Below are positions 1 to 11,348 of a DNA stretch of 53,614 bases, piece by piece. Below the pieces are notes generated by a model. That model saw nothing but the letters and a program-made list of their open reading frames with translations. It made no database searches and had not been told where the DNA came from. Source of the DNA: Reyranella sp. Lineage in GTDB: Bacteria; Pseudomonadota; Alphaproteobacteria; Reyranellales; Reyranellaceae. The DNA is taken from NCBI RefSeq assembly GCF_004296935.1, contig NZ_SCVH01000007.1, positions 1 through 53,614 of the forward strand, written 5' to 3'. A program made the position numbers and the translations under genes. Each line of letters begins with the position of its first letter. Position 1 is the stretch's first letter.

Positions 1-806
1 GCCTGGCGCAGCGAGGCGGCCGAGCCCTTGCCGACGTCGCCGAAGCCCGCGACCATCGCCACCTTGCCCGACATCATCACGTCGGTGCCGCGGCGGATGC
101 CGTCGACCAGCGATTCACGGCAGCCGTAGAGATTGTCGAACTTCGACTTGGTGACGGAGTCGTTCACGTTGATGGCCGGCCACAGGAGCTTGCCTTCCTT
201 CGCCATGTTGTAGAGGCGATGCACGCCCGTCGTCGTCTCCTCGGTCACGCCGCGGATCGACTTGCCGAGCTTGGCATACCAGCCGGGCTTGGCCTTGTTG
301 GTCTTGGCGATCGCCTTGTAGAGGACTTCCTCCTCTTCGTTGGTCGGCTTGGCGATCAGCGAGGCATCCTTCTCCGCCCGCGCACCGAGATGGACCAGCA
401 GGGTGGCGTCACCGCCGTCATCGAGGATCATGTTCGGCTCGCCGCCGTCGCCCCACTCGAAGATCTTGTGGGTGTAGTCCCAGTATTCCTCGAGGCTCTC
501 GCCCTTGATTGCGAACACCGGCGTGCCGGCCTTGGCGATCGCCGCGGCGGCATGGTCCTGCGTCGAGTAGATGTTGCACGAGGCCCAGCGCACGTCGGCG
601 CCCAGCGCCTTCAGCGTCTCGATCAGCACGCCGGTCTGGATGGTCATGTGCAGCGACCCCGCGATGCGGGCACCCTTCAGCGGCTTCTTCGGCCCGTATT
701 CCTTGCGGATCGACATCAGGCCCGGCATCTCGGTCTCGGCCATGTCGAGTTCCTTGCGGCCCCAGTCGGCGAGCCCGATATCCTTGACGATGTAATCCTG
801 GGCCAT
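1..806 (-). CDS. ahcY: Adenosylhomocysteinase, N-terminal part (gene cut by window edge)
   Basis: Hydrolyses S-adenosylhomocysteine to adenosine and homocysteine in the cytosol with bound NAD, as part of the methyl cycle. The window holds the first 268 codons of a family usually 430-470 residues long; the rest lies beyond the left edge. Visible motifs are [15 protein letters not shown] in the substrate domain, STQDHAAAA, and the NAD-binding loop [11 protein letters not shown] right at the edge. The ATG start has AGGAG six bases upstream. It lies 140 bases downstream of the HPr gene on the same strand, so it could be read from that operon or from its own promoter. No SAH riboswitch could be recognised in the gap. 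Identification is secure. Confidence 0.96.
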   Translation of the reverse strand, partial: MAQDYIVKDIGLADWGRKELDMAETEMPGLMSIRKEYGPKKPLKGARIAGSLHMTIQTGVLIETLKALGADVRWASCNIYSTQDHAAAAIAKAGTPVFAIKGESLEEYWDYTHKIFEWGDGGEPNMILDDGGDATLLVHLGARAEKDASLIAKPTNEEEEVLYKAIAKTNKAKPGWYAKLGKSIRGVTEETTTGVHRLYNMAKEGKLLWPAINVNDSVTKSKFDNLYGCRESLVDGIRRGTDVMMSGKVAMVAGFGDVGKGSAASLRQ

Positions 807-946
807 GTGGCGCTCCTGAAGTGCGGCTGAGGGGGAAGCGGGCGTGTCATATCAGCGGCCCGGCACCGCCTCAACGCGCCGTATGCGCATATAAGCAAGA
901 ATTTATGGGCAGATAACCGGCGCTTTATGCCGCCGGGCCGTCCGGC

Positions 947-1258
947 TCAATCCTCGCCGAATTTGCCCTCGACCAGGGCGGAAAGGGCGGCCATGGCCTC
1001 CGCCGCCTGGCGGCCCGAGCAGACGAGTTCGATTTCGCAGCCGATGCCGGCGCTCAACATCATCAGCCCCATGATCGACAGGCCGGACACTTCCTCGCCC
1101 TTGAAACTGACGCGCACGACCGAATCGAACTGGCCGGCGGTGCGCACGAACTTGGCAGCGGCGCGGGCATGCAGGCCGCGCTTGTTGGCGATCCCCAAGG
1201 TCCGGCGGAGAGTCCCGACGCCGGCGTCGGCCGCGCCCAAAGACGCGGCTTCGTTCAC
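947..1258 (-). CDS. ptsH: HPr-family phosphocarrier protein
   Basis: Small cytosolic phosphocarrier of the PTS. In alphaproteobacteria lacking sugar permeases it usually belongs to a regulatory phosphorelay with EI-Ntr, EIIA and HprK. The 103-residue protein has the active-site histidine in GLHARAAAKF and a second conserved block around SGLSIMGLMMLSAGIG, which includes the Ser that HPr kinase phosphorylates. An N-terminal extension of about 15 residues precedes the HPr fold. The start is GTG and overlaps the stop of the EIIA gene (GTGA), with AAGGAAG just upstream, so translation is probably coupled. It is the last gene of the chvI-chvG-hprK-rapZ-EIIA-HPr chain. Confidence 0.93.
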   Translation of the reverse strand: MNEAASLGAADAGVGTLRRTLGIANKRGLHARAAAKFVRTAGQFDSVVRVSFKGEEVSGLSIMGLMMLSAGIGCEIELVCSGRQAAEAMAALSALVEGKFGED

Positions 1259-1659
1259 GAGGCTTCCTTGGCCAGGATGCGCGAGGCGACGGTGATGTAC
1301 TTGCGGCCGGCCTCCTGGGCCATGCGCACGGCTTCGGCGATCGGCCGTGTGCGGACGCTGGCGAGCTTGACCAGCATTGGCAGATTGACGCCGGCCAGCA
1401 CCTCGATGTGCGCCTGCTCCATGATCGAGATCGCGAGGTTGGAAGGCGTACCGCCGAACATGTCGGTCAGCACGATGACGCCTTCACCCGTATCGCAGGC
1501 ACGAGCCCGTTCGAGGATCTCGGCGCGCCTCTTTTCCATGTCGTCGTCGGCGCCGATGCAGACTGTCGAGACGCATTGCTGCGGACCAACGACATGTTCG
1601 AGCGCGGCCAAAAACTCACGCGCCAGATTGCCGTGGGTCACCAGTACGATACCAATCAT
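1255..1659 (-). CDS. PTS EIIA domain protein, mannose/fructose type
   Basis: Stand-alone EIIA of the mannose family (134 residues), a cytosolic phospho-acceptor that takes phosphate from HPr. The N-terminus MIGIVLVTHGNLAREFL carries the active-site histidine in the THGN motif. Further on, VIVLTDMFGGTPSNLA is the family signature. No EIIB or EIIC gene is in the window, so a regulatory role rather than sugar transport is inferred, as in other alphaproteobacterial incomplete PTS sets. It lies 15 bases after rapZ and overlaps the HPr gene by four bases. Also called PtsM or EIIA-Man in relatives. Confidence 0.93.
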   Translation of the reverse strand: MIGIVLVTHGNLAREFLAALEHVVGPQQCVSTVCIGADDDMEKRRAEILERARACDTGEGVIVLTDMFGGTPSNLAISIMEQAHIEVLAGVNLPMLVKLASVRTRPIAEAVRMAQEAGRKYITVASRILAKEAS

Positions 1660-1674
1660 CCGTCCCCGTCCGGT

Positions 1675-2628
1675 TTACCCTGTACCGCCCGGCCCCCCGG
1701 CCCCGTCGGCGTCTCGGTGGGTGAGAGTGACCGAGCGGCCGGCGCCGCGCAACCAGTCTGCCAGCGCCTCCGCAACCGCCACGGAGCGGTGGCGACCGCC
1801 GGTACAGCCCACGGCAATGGTCAAATAGCTCTTTCCCTCTGCGTCAAAACGCGGCAGCAGGGGCCCGACAAGCCCCCTCAGATGCTTGAGGAAAGGGGCG
1901 TAATCGGGATCGGTTGCAATGAAGGACGCAACGGCAGGATCGCGGCCGGTCAGCGGTTTCAGGGCCGGCTCGTAGTGCGGGTTCTTCAGGAAGCGCGCAT
2001 CGAACACGAGGTCGGCCTCGCGCGGCAGGCCGCGGCGGAACGAGAACGACATCACCGACAGGCGGATACCGACGCGTGGGCCCAGGGCGAAGTGGCCGGC
2101 GAGCACCTGCTTGAGTGCATGTGGCGACAGCGCCGAGGTGTCGATCACGAGGTCGGCGATATCGCGCATCCAGCCGATCTGCCGGCGTTCCTCCACGATG
2201 CTGTCGATCACCGGCCGGTCGGGCGCCAGCGGATGGGGGCGACGCGACTCGGTGTAGCGGCGCTGAAGCACTTCGGTATCGCATTCGAGGTACAGCAGCT
2301 TCGCGTCGAGGTCGGGACGCTGACGCAGCTTGCGCACGCGGCGGACCAGTTCCTGCGGGTCGAACCCGAACGTGCGGGTATCGACACCGAAGGCCAACGG
2401 CGGGGCGGTCGTGCCCGAACCACCTGCGGTCGAACGCATCAGGTCGCCGAGCAGCGGCAGTGGCATGTTGTCGACCGCGACGTAGCCCATGTCCTCGAGT
2501 GCATTCAGTGCTGTCATCCGGCCGGCGCCGGACAGGCCGGTCACCAGGACGAACCGGCGCCGTACGCTTGCGGCGATCTGGGACGAAGGGGACGGGCTGT
2601 CGGGCATGGGCTGGACAGCGGCGATCAT
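1675..2628 (-). CDS. rapZ: RNase adapter RapZ / nucleotide-binding protein (YvcJ family)
   Basis: 317-residue P-loop protein of the RapZ/YvcJ family. In enterobacteria RapZ binds small RNAs and delivers them to RNase E in control of glucosamine-6-phosphate synthase. In alphaproteobacteria its partner is less clear, but it is regularly encoded between hprK and the PTS genes, as here. The Walker A region reads GLSGAGRMT, so the usual Lys-Ser is replaced by Arg-Met; Arg at this place is, to my knowledge, common in alphaproteobacterial members. The C-terminal block AVGCTGGRHRSVAVAEALADWL is typical of the family. ATG start overlaps the hprK stop (ATGA). Confidence 0.93.
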   Translation of the reverse strand: MIAAVQPMPDSPSPSSQIAASVRRRFVLVTGLSGAGRMTALNALEDMGYVAVDNMPLPLLGDLMRSTAGGSGTTAPPLAFGVDTRTFGFDPQELVRRVRKLRQRPDLDAKLLYLECDTEVLQRRYTESRRPHPLAPDRPVIDSIVEERRQIGWMRDIADLVIDTSALSPHALKQVLAGHFALGPRVGIRLSVMSFSFRRGLPREADLVFDARFLKNPHYEPALKPLTGRDPAVASFIATDPDYAPFLKHLRGLVGPLLPRFDAEGKSYLTIAVGCTGGRHRSVAVAEALADWLRGAGRSVTLTHRDADGAGGPGGTG

Positions 2629-3083
2629 GCGGCTTCGATTTGCGCCACGGCAAGGCGCAACTTGGCCGCGGCCGAGACCTCGAACGGCGCCAGCGCCAGC
2701 ACGGGCAGATCGACGCCCAGCAGATTTTCCTTGGCCGAGTCGGGCAGCCGCTCGATGCGGTCGGCCGGCGCCAGATCAACCAGCAGAGACAGCGGCGCCC
2801 GCGCCAGCACCTGCCCCTGCGCGAGCTTCACGATGCCGACGCCGCGCACCTCGATCAGGCCGGCGAGCGTGGCCGGGGCAGTCGCGATCAGGGTGCGTCC
2901 GCTTCGGGTGAGGCGGGTCTGGTCATCGGCCACGAGGCGGCCGCCCGCCTCGATCAGGCGCAACGCGAGATCGGACTTGCCGGCGCCCGAGGGCCCGCGC
3001 AGCAACACCGCCCGCCAGGTCCGGCCCGACGACGTTCCAAGGGGCCGAAGGGCGACGCAGGTCGCGTGCACGAGCATCGTCAT
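2625..3083 (-). CDS. hprK: HPr kinase/phosphorylase, short alphaproteobacterial form
   Basis: Phosphorylates, and in many species dephosphorylates, the regulatory serine of HPr. Only the C-terminal catalytic domain is present (152 residues against about 310 in Firmicutes), which is the normal alphaproteobacterial form. The P-loop is GPSGAGKSDLALRL followed by GGRLVADDQTRL; the later block GLIEVRGVGIVKL is also conserved. Start ATG overlaps the chvG stop by four bases and its stop overlaps the rapZ start by four bases, giving a tightly coupled chain. Its substrate HPr is encoded two genes further down. Confidence 0.95.
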   Translation of the reverse strand: MTMLVHATCVALRPLGTSSGRTWRAVLLRGPSGAGKSDLALRLIEAGGRLVADDQTRLTRSGRTLIATAPATLAGLIEVRGVGIVKLAQGQVLARAPLSLLVDLAPADRIERLPDSAKENLLGVDLPVLALAPFEVSAAAKLRLAVAQIEAA

Positions 3084-4858
3084 TTTCGGGTGTTGGCGGC
3101 GGGAATGCGGATCGTGAAGCGCGCACCCAGAATCCTTCCATCCGGTGCGCGGCGATTGCTGGCGGCGATCGAACCGCCGTAGGTCTCCATGATCTGCCGG
3201 CAGATCGAGAGGCCCAGTCCCGAATGCTGACCGAAGTGCTCGATCGGGCGCTCCGAGTAGAAGCGTTCGAAGATCGATTCGAGATTCTCCTCGGGAATGC
3301 CCGGCCCTTCATCGTCGATCGTGACGACGAAAGGTCCGCCGCGCGGCTCGCGACTCAGTTCGACCACAATCCGCGAGTTGGGTGGGCCGAACGACAAGGC
3401 ATTGTCGATGACATTGCGAAACACCTGGCCGTAACGGCCGTCGTGGCCGTGCGCGGCGAACGGCGGGTTGGCGGCGACCCGGAAATCGATCTCGACGCCG
3501 GCCTTGCGTGCGGTGCTGGCGGCATAGTGACCGACCATGTCGGCCAGGAGGCCGTGCAGGTCGACGGCCTTCACCTCTCCGCGCATCAGCTCGGCGTCGA
3601 GACGCGAGGCATCCGAGATGTCGGAGATCAGCCGGTTCAGTCGGTTGATGTCGTCCATCACGATGGCCATCAGCCTGTCGCGGCGTTCCGCGTCGAGGTC
3701 CGGCCGCGCCGCCATCTCGATGGCGGAACGCAAGGAGGTGAGGGGGTTCTTGAGTTCGTGCGCCACGTCGGCGGCAAAGCTCTCGATGGTGTTGATGCGC
3801 TGCCAAAGCGCGTTGGTCATCGAGCGCAGCGCATCATTCAGGTCGCCGATCTCGTCGCCGCGCTTTCCAAGGTCGGGAATCTCCGGCCGGTTCTCCCGCG
3901 CGAGACGCACCTCGTCGGCGGCCCTCGCCAGCCGCACGATCGGCTGAGTAATGGTGCCGGCGAGATAGAGCGAGAGCAGCACCGTGATGCCGAGCGCCGC
4001 CGCCGCGATGGTCATCATGTCGTAGCGGATCTGCCGCAAGGAGGCGGCGATAGCGCGATTGTCCCGGGTGAGGATCAGCGCCCCCAACACCTGCTTGTAG
4101 CGTTGCACCGGCACCGCGGCGCTCATGATCAGACGGCCGTCGGCGGCGATACGCACCGCCGATGCATTGAACCCGCGCAGTGCGCTCGCGGCCTCCGGAT
4201 AGTCGCGAACGGAGGGTGTCGCGCGTTCGACATAGTCCGGAAAACGGTCTGCCCGCGACAATTGCCGGGCAATCCAGTCGCTCACCTTGTCGGCGACGGG
4301 GATCTCGCTGACGGCAGGCGCCTCGGGCGGCGGCAGCGGGACGCTGTGGATGCGGCCAACCTCGCTCAGAAAATCCGAATCTCCCAGAAGGTCGCCGGTC
4401 TCGCTGAACAGGCGGGCCCGCACGCCGGTCGGACGCACCAGCCGGGTCAGAAGCTGACGCGCGGCATCGGCGTCCAGCCGGTTGACCGTGGCCTCGCCGC
4501 CGACCACGGCGACCTCTCCGATACCTGCTGCCACCATCTCGCCCTGGACCAGCAGCGAGGCGAGCTCGGCGTCGATCAGCTCGTCCTCGTAGTCGCTGAG
4601 GTAAACGGCGCCTAGCGTCAGCAGGGCCACGGGCACGATGTTGAGAAGCAGGATGCGGCGGGTGAGCGGGGAATGACGCCGTTCGCTGCGCCTGCGCCGC
4701 AACAACGACGGCGATTCGGCTGCGGGCGAGGGCGCACGGGCGCGCCAACCGGCCGGTATCAGCCGGCCGAGCGCCGCCACCAATCGCGAACCGAACGCTT
4801 GTCGCGCCGCCTGGCGCCGGCCCGGTTCAGGCGTCGCGGTATCGGTATCCAATGCCAT
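3080..4858 (-). CDS. chvG: Sensor histidine kinase ChvG/ExoS family
   Basis: Inner-membrane histidine kinase (592 residues) of the ChvG-ChvI system, which senses acid or envelope stress and controls surface polysaccharide, motility and carbon genes in alphaproteobacteria. A first membrane segment ([19 protein letters not shown]) is followed by a periplasmic domain of about 200 residues, a second membrane segment ([13 protein letters not shown]) and HAMP. Kinase motifs are H-box [19 protein letters not shown]-box [10 protein letters not shown]1 DDEGPGIP and G2 HSGLGLSI. The start chosen is the ATG whose reading frame overlaps chvI by 32 bases; a longer upstream frame lies entirely inside chvI. 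The N-terminal cytoplasmic stretch is Arg-rich. Confidence 0.95.
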   Translation of the reverse strand: MALDTDTATPEPGRRQAARQAFGSRLVAALGRLIPAGWRARAPSPAAESPSLLRRRRSERRHSPLTRRILLLNIVPVALLTLGAVYLSDYEDELIDAELASLLVQGEMVAAGIGEVAVVGGEATVNRLDADAARQLLTRLVRPTGVRARLFSETGDLLGDSDFLSEVGRIHSVPLPPPEAPAVSEIPVADKVSDWIARQLSRADRFPDYVERATPSVRDYPEAASALRGFNASAVRIAADGRLIMSAAVPVQRYKQVLGALILTRDNRAIAASLRQIRYDMMTIAAAALGITVLLSLYLAGTITQPIVRLARAADEVRLARENRPEIPDLGKRGDEIGDLNDALRSMTNALWQRINTIESFAADVAHELKNPLTSLRSAIEMAARPDLDAERRDRLMAIVMDDINRLNRLISDISDASRLDAELMRGEVKAVDLHGLLADMVGHYAASTARKAGVEIDFRVAANPPFAAHGHDGRYGQVFRNVIDNALSFGPPNSRIVVELSREPRGGPFVVTIDDEGPGIPEENLESIFERFYSERPIEHFGQHSGLGLSICRQIMETYGGSIAASNRRAPDGRILGARFTIRIPAANTRK

Positions 4859-5522
4859 AGAGCGTTTCGATCTGCTCGAATTCGCCGTCGACCTCGCGGA
4901 ACTTGCGGCGCACCCGCTTGATGTGGCTGTCGATGGTGCGATCGTCGACGTAGATCGTCTCGCCGTAGGCGGCATCCATCAGCTGGTCGCGGTTCTTGAC
5001 GTGGCCAGGCCGCTCGGCGAGCGACTTCAGGAGCAGGAACTCGGTGACCGTCAGGTGCACCTCCTTGCCCTTCCAGGTGCATTGATGCCGGCTGGGATCG
5101 AGCACCAGTTCGCCGCGCACGACGCGCTCGGCGGCGGTCTCGCCCTTGGCGGTGCCCGTGTCGGCGCGCCGCAGCACGGCGCGGATACGCTCGAGCAGCA
5201 GGCGCTGCGAGAACGGCTTGCGGATGAAATCGTCGGCGCCCATCCGCAGTCCCAGCACTTCGTCGATTTCCTCGTCCTTGGAGGTGAGGAAGATTACCGG
5301 GAAGTGCTGTGTCTTGCGGATGCGGTTCAGCAGCTCCATGCCATCCATGCGCGGCATCTTGATGTCGAAGATCGCGAGGTCGGGCGGCGCCTGGTTGAGG
5401 CCTTCCAGTGCCGAGGCGCCGTCATTGTAGGTCTTGATCTGGAAGCCCTCGGCTTCGAGCAGCATCGACACAGACGTGAGGATGTTGCGGTCGTCGTCGA
5501 CGAGGGCGATGTTCTTGCGCAC
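4827..5522 (-). CDS. chvI: Response regulator ChvI, OmpR/PhoB class
   Basis: DNA-binding response regulator partner of ChvG. The receiver domain starts [15 protein letters not shown] (acidic pair and phosphorylatable Asp in [10 protein letters not shown], Lys in IRKPF). The C-terminal winged helix carries [11 protein letters not shown] and [18 protein letters not shown] chose the GTG start with AGGAG ten bases upstream, giving a 231-residue protein of normal length; an earlier TTG would add eight residues and has no good ribosome site. First gene of the six-gene operon; its promoter lies in the roughly 120-base gap to the divergent HugZ-like gene. Confidence 0.95.
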   Translation of the reverse strand: MRKNIALVDDDRNILTSVSMLLEAEGFQIKTYNDGASALEGLNQAPPDLAIFDIKMPRMDGMELLNRIRKTQHFPVIFLTSKDEEIDEVLGLRMGADDFIRKPFSQRLLLERIRAVLRRADTGTAKGETAAERVVRGELVLDPSRHQCTWKGKEVHLTVTEFLLLKSLAERPGHVKNRDQLMDAAYGETIYVDDRTIDSHIKRVRRKFREVDGEFEQIETLYGIGYRYRDA

Positions 5523-5642
5523 GGCGTGGATTCTCCTGACAGGCAAGGCGGATAGTGGTTGAATGGTAACACGACCGGGGCGTTGCCGCCGCTGCCACGA
5601 TCGGCCATCGATATCCGTGAATTAAGGCTGTTTTGCCCCGAA

Positions 5643-6374
5643 ATGATTGAAGATATGTCACGCACGGTCCGCGCCCTGCTGCGCGGACTCGATCGCGCCA
5701 CCCTCGCAACCGCCCTGCCGCCTCCCCCGGGAGGCGAAAGAGGTGCCGCCTGGCCCTATGCCTCGCTGGTGCTGGTGGCGGTCGATCACGACCTGTCGCC
5801 GGTCCTGCTGCTGAGCGACCTGGCCGAGCATACGAAGGCCATCAGCTCTGATAGTCGGGTGTCGCTGCTTTTCGACGGCACCGGCGGCCTCGACCAACCG
5901 CTGACCGGTGCCAGGGTCACGCTGCTCGGGCGCGCCCTCAGGACCACCGACGAACGGCTCGGCCAGCGCTTTCTCGCCCGCCATCCGGACGCCGCGATGT
6001 ACGCGGGCTTCAAGGACTTCCACTTCTACCGGATCGCCCTGGATCGGGCCCATCTGGTTGCCGGCTTCGGCAAGATCCGCTGGCTGGATGCGGCCGACCT
6101 GCTGCCTGGACCGGCGCCGGCCGGCCTGGCCGAGAGCGAAGCTGGTATCGTCAGTCACATGAACCAGGACCACGCCGACGCCCTCCAACTCTACGCCCAG
6201 AAGCTGCTGGGGCTGCCGGGAAGCGACTGGCGGATGACGGGGATCGACGCCGAGGGCATCGACCTGCGGCAGGCCGGACGAGTTGCCCGGCTGCCGTTCG
6301 ATCAACCGCTCACCAACGCCGCCGAGGCGCGCAAGGTGCTGGTCTCCCTGGTTGGCCGAGCCAGGGCGGCCTGA
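5643..6374 (+). CDS. HugZ family protein: FMN-binding split barrel plus DUF2470
   Basis: Pyridoxamine-phosphate-oxidase-like protein of the HugZ family, whose studied members bind haem and take part in iron recovery from it. The N-terminal split-barrel part contains PYASLVLVAVDHDLSPVLLLS and SDLAEHTKAI (two overlapping stretches). The C-terminal DUF2470 part contains SHMNQDHADALQLYAQ. Cytosolic, no signal peptide. The frame is open from a TTG at 5559, but homologues begin close to the two ATGs at 5643 and 5655; I used the first. It diverges from chvI. Actual substrate is not shown by the sequence. Confidence 0.85.
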   Translation: MIEDMSRTVRALLRGLDRATLATALPPPPGGERGAAWPYASLVLVAVDHDLSPVLLLSDLAEHTKAISSDSRVSLLFDGTGGLDQPLTGARVTLLGRALRTTDERLGQRFLARHPDAAMYAGFKDFHFYRIALDRAHLVAGFGKIRWLDAADLLPGPAPAGLAESEAGIVSHMNQDHADALQLYAQKLLGLPGSDWRMTGIDAEGIDLRQAGRVARLPFDQPLTNAAEARKVLVSLVGRARAA

Positions 6375-6536
6375 TCTGCCGCCGCCTGATTCCGCGCCGC
6401 GGGATGGCCTTCGCAGGTGCGGTAGCTGATCCACATGATCCCCGAAACTAACTGTCGCAGCCCCTTGCCACCCCTTGGCCACACCAGTAGCGCATAGGGC
6501 GCCATAGGATCAGCCGTACAAACCGGGAGAAACGCC

Positions 6537-8144
<1,608 letters not shown>

Positions 8145-8207
8145 CCGCCGTCACACGGTCGCCCCCATGGTCGCGTCGGACCGTGGGACGCCGTATGATG
8201 GTCGGGC

Positions 8208-10070
8208 TTGAGCAACCTTCCTGACGCATCCCCTTCGGTCGCGGTCCCGGTCGCGGTTCTGCCTCGCCGGCCCTGGCGCCTGCCGCTGATCGCGGCGCTC
8301 GCGCTGGCGTTCGCTTCGTTGGCGCTGATATCGGGCATTGCCTACATCGCGGTGCTGGCAGGCGCCACGGGCACCGCCGAGCGGCTGCTGGTCGATCGGG
8401 CCGAGCGTGTCGTCGATGCCCAGGTGGCGATGATCCGCAGCCGGCTCGATCCCGTTGCCGACCATCTCGAGCTGATTGCCGCCCTCGCCGCCGCCGGCCG
8501 CATCGACATCGAGTCGCCGGTCGCCGTGCGCGAGGCGCTGGCCGTGATGATGGCGCGCGTGCCGGCGGTCTCGGCTGCGGCCTTCGCCACCCTCGACCTC
8601 CAGCTCCATCGCGCCACGCGCCATCCCGACGGGCAGGTAACGCGCGATACCCTCTCGCTGGTCAACCTGCCGCAGGGCATGGAGCGGTTTCGCCAGTTGC
8701 AGACGTCGCACGGCACCTTTTGGGGCGCCCTGTTCTGGAGCGAGCAGCTGAAGCAGCCGGTGCTCAACGTGCGGACGCCGGTGCGCCGCATCGACGATGC
8801 CTTCATCGGCGGCCTGATCGCCACCGTGGCGGTCGGCGACCTTTCCTATCTGATCGGCGACGCCAGCCAGGGTACGGAAGGCCGCTACTTCATCCTGGTC
8901 GGGCGCGACAAGGTCCTGGCGCACCGCCGTCTGGTCGATCCGCGCGGTCTCGGCCTCTCCGAAGAGAAACCGCTGCCCACCATCAAGGAAGTGGGCGACC
9001 CGGTCCTCGCGAATTTCTGGGACCCGCCGGTGCGCTCGGCGCGGATCGACAAGGCGCTCGGCAGCTTCGGTCGCGTCATCTTTGCCGAGGGGCGGCAATG
9101 GGTGTTCGTCTACCGCGAGATCCGGCGCTATGGCCCCGATCCATGGCTGGTCGGCCAGTACTACCCGCTCGAGGAAGCAACCGGCGATCTCGACCGGCTG
9201 ACCAACGGTGCCATCGTCGGCGCCGCCTCGCTGGCCGTCGCGATCCTGCTTGCGTTGCTGATGGGTCTCAGCATGGCGCGCTCGATTCGCACCATCACCT
9301 CGGCGGCCGAGTCGATCGAGCGGCTGGAATTCGAGCATCCGCTGCACAAGCGCTCGCGTCTGCGCGAGATCGACGACGCCGGGCAAAGCCTCGACAAGGC
9401 CCGCGGCGCCCTGAAGTGGTTCGGCGCCTACGTGCCGCATCGGCTCGTCTTCCGGTTGATGGAGCTCGGCGAAAGTGCGGTGGTTTCGCGCCGCCGCGAC
9501 GTCAGCGTGATGTTCACCGACATCGTCGGCTTCACGCCACAGGCCGAGGACCTGCGGGAGCAGGAGACGGCCGACATGCTCAACCATCATTTCGCGCTGC
9601 TCGGTGCCTGCATCGACCAGGACCAGGGCGTGATCGACAAGTATATCGGCGACTGCGTGATGGCGGTGTGGGGCGGTCTCTCCAAGATGGAAGACCACGC
9701 CGACCATGCGGTCCATGCGGCGCTCGAGATGGCGCGCGTGATCCGCGAGGACAATCTGCAACGCGCTGCCGTCGGGAAGACGCCCGTCCGCCTGCGCATC
9801 GGCGTGCATTCCGGTCCGGTCGTGGTCGGCAACATCGGAGCACCGGGCCGCGTCAACTACACCGTGGTGGGCGACACGGTGAATGTCGCGCAGCGCCTGG
9901 AACAGCTCGGCAAGGAGTTCATGCGCGAGGACGAGGACGTGATCGTCCTGGTCAGCGGCGACACCATTGCCGCCATGAAGCACCCGGAAGCGCTGGGGGA
10001 GTTGCCCACACCCGAACTGCGCCACGTCAAGGGTCGCGAGGAGCCGGAACAGGTTTATCGCCTCGTGTGA
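8208..10070 (+). CDS. Membrane-bound class III adenylate/guanylate cyclase with extracytoplasmic sensor
   Basis: Predicted to make cyclic AMP (or cGMP) from a nucleoside triphosphate in answer to an external signal. Architecture of the 620 residues: N-terminal membrane segment (about 25-48), a periplasmic sensor region of about 270 residues of Cache type, a second membrane segment (AAILLALLMGLSM region near 345), a HAMP-like linker, then the catalytic domain from about residue 430. Metal-binding Asp residues are in VSVMFTDIVGFTP (about 438) and KYIGDCVMAVWG (about 481); GVHSGPVVVGNIGAPGRVNY and VVGDTVNVAQRLE complete the site. Start is TTG; no in-frame ATG lies nearby. The nucleotide specificity is not certain. 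Confidence 0.9.
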   Translation: MSNLPDASPSVAVPVAVLPRRPWRLPLIAALALAFASLALISGIAYIAVLAGATGTAERLLVDRAERVVDAQVAMIRSRLDPVADHLELIAALAAAGRIDIESPVAVREALAVMMARVPAVSAAAFATLDLQLHRATRHPDGQVTRDTLSLVNLPQGMERFRQLQTSHGTFWGALFWSEQLKQPVLNVRTPVRRIDDAFIGGLIATVAVGDLSYLIGDASQGTEGRYFILVGRDKVLAHRRLVDPRGLGLSEEKPLPTIKEVGDPVLANFWDPPVRSARIDKALGSFGRVIFAEGRQWVFVYREIRRYGPDPWLVGQYYPLEEATGDLDRLTNGAIVGAASLAVAILLALLMGLSMARSIRTITSAAESIERLEFEHPLHKRSRLREIDDAGQSLDKARGALKWFGAYVPHRLVFRLMELGESAVVSRRRDVSVMFTDIVGFTPQAEDLREQETADMLNHHFALLGACIDQDQGVIDKYIGDCVMAVWGGLSKMEDHADHAVHAALEMARVIREDNLQRAAVGKTPVRLRIGVHSGPVVVGNIGAPGRVNYTVVGDTVNVAQRLEQLGKEFMREDEDVIVLVSGDTIAAMKHPEALGELPTPELRHVKGREEPEQVYRLV

Positions 10071-10154
10071 AGCGCCGCGCGCTGGACGCGAAGTGCCATT
10101 CAAAGGTAGTGTGCCGCTGCGTAATGGCGTGAGTTCGAGAGGCAAAAGAAGCAC

Positions 10155-11348
10155 ATGGAACGGCGCAAACTCCTTGCATTGTCGACGGCCATGCTGGCCC
10201 TTGCCCCGCTCCGTTCGCTGCACGCCCAGAGCACCGCGAGTGCCGCCAAGCCCTACACGCCCGAGCAGCTCGACCAGATGCTGGCGCCGATCGCGCTCTA
10301 TCCCGACGCGCTGCTGGCGCAGACCCTGATGGCCGCGGGTTATCCGCTGGAAGTGGTCGAGGCGGCGCGCTGGTCGGCGGCCAACCCCGCCCTCAAGGGC
10401 GATGCGGCGGTGGCCGCGGTCAAGGACAAGAGCTGGGATGTCAGCGTCAAGTCGCTGACCGCCTTCCCCCAGGTCCTCAAGATGATGAACGACCAGCTCG
10501 ACTGGACCCAGAAGGTCGGCGACGCGATGATCGCGCAGCAGAAGGACGTGGCCGATTCCGTCCAGCGCCTGCGGGCCAAGGCGGCGGCGGCCGGCAACCT
10601 CAAGACCACGCCGCAGCAGAAGGTGACGACGCAGCCGGCGGCGACGGGTGGCAGCAGCACGATCGTGATCGAGCCGGCCAATCCCGAGATGATCTACGTG
10701 CCGTACTACAATCCGGCCTGGGCCTACGGGCCGTGGCCCTATCCGGCCTATCCGCCACCGTATTATCCGCCGCCGCCCAACTACGGCGCGGCGTTGATGA
10801 CCGGCATGATGTTCGGCGTCGGCCTCGCCGCCGGTGCCGCCATGTTCGGCGGCTGGAACTGGAACCACGGCAACACCTACGTCAACGTCAACCGTGCGAC
10901 CAGCATCAGCGCCAACAACTTCAACGCCAACCACTACGCCAACGGCACCTGGTCGCACGACGCCGCCCATCGCGACGGCGTGCCCTATCGCGACCCGGCG
11001 CTGCAGCAGAAATACGGCCAGAACCGGCCGGGCTCGGCGGAGCGCGATCAGTATCGTGGCCAGCAGTTCCAGAACGAACTGCGCGGCGGCCAGGCCGGCC
11101 AACGCGACGGCGCCGCCCGCACCAACGCCGAGCAGCGTGCCGGCAGCGGTGAGCGCACCGGCGCCGGCGAGCGGGCCGGAGAACGGTCTGGGGCCGGCAC
11201 CCGGCCGGCGTCGGAGGGCCGCAGCGGCGGCGCCTTCAACGGCGTCGATCGCGGTCAGCAGGTCAATCGCGAGTCGCAGCGCGGCAGTTCGTACAGCGGG
11301 GGCGGGCGTGGTTTTGGCGGCGGCGGCGGCCGCGGAGGTCGGCGATGA
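10155..11348 (+). CDS. DUF3300 domain protein, exported
   Basis: 397-residue exported protein of unknown function. A signal peptide of about 25 residues (MERRKLLALSTAMLALAP, ending LHAQ) precedes the DUF3300 region, recognisable by PEQLDQMLAPIALYPDALLAQ and by IEPANPEMIYVPYYNPAWAYG. A Pro/Tyr-rich stretch, a small Gly/Ala-rich hydrophobic segment (LMTGMMFGVGLAAGAAMFGGW) broken over residues 215-240, and an Arg/Gly/Ala-rich low-complexity tail follow; the tail ends in poly-Gly/Arg. The stop overlaps the next gene's ATG. DUF3300 and DUF2950 genes are commonly neighbours in proteobacteria. Confidence 0.88.
   Translation: MERRKLLALSTAMLALAPLRSLHAQSTASAAKPYTPEQLDQMLAPIALYPDALLAQTLMAAGYPLEVVEAARWSAANPALKGDAAVAAVKDKSWDVSVKSLTAFPQVLKMMNDQLDWTQKVGDAMIAQQKDVADSVQRLRAKAAAAGNLKTTPQQKVTTQPAATGGSSTIVIEPANPEMIYVPYYNPAWAYGPWPYPAYPPPYYPPPPNYGAALMTGMMFGVGLAAGAAMFGGWNWNHGNTYVNVNRATSISANNFNANHYANGTWSHDAAHRDGVPYRDPALQQKYGQNRPGSAERDQYRGQQFQNELRGGQAGQRDGAARTNAEQRAGSGERTGAGERAGERSGAGTRPASEGRSGGAFNGVDRGQQVNRESQRGSSYSGGGRGFGGGGGRGGRR

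Noticed and set aside
807-946. SAH or SAM-type riboswitch before ahcY
   Set aside because: The gap contains G/C-rich stems but none of the conserved riboswitch cores I know; left unannotated.
1675-2628. Arg-Met in place of Lys-Ser in the RapZ Walker A motif as a disabling mutation
   Set aside because: Arg at this position is, to my knowledge, usual in alphaproteobacterial RapZ, so it is not evidence of decay.
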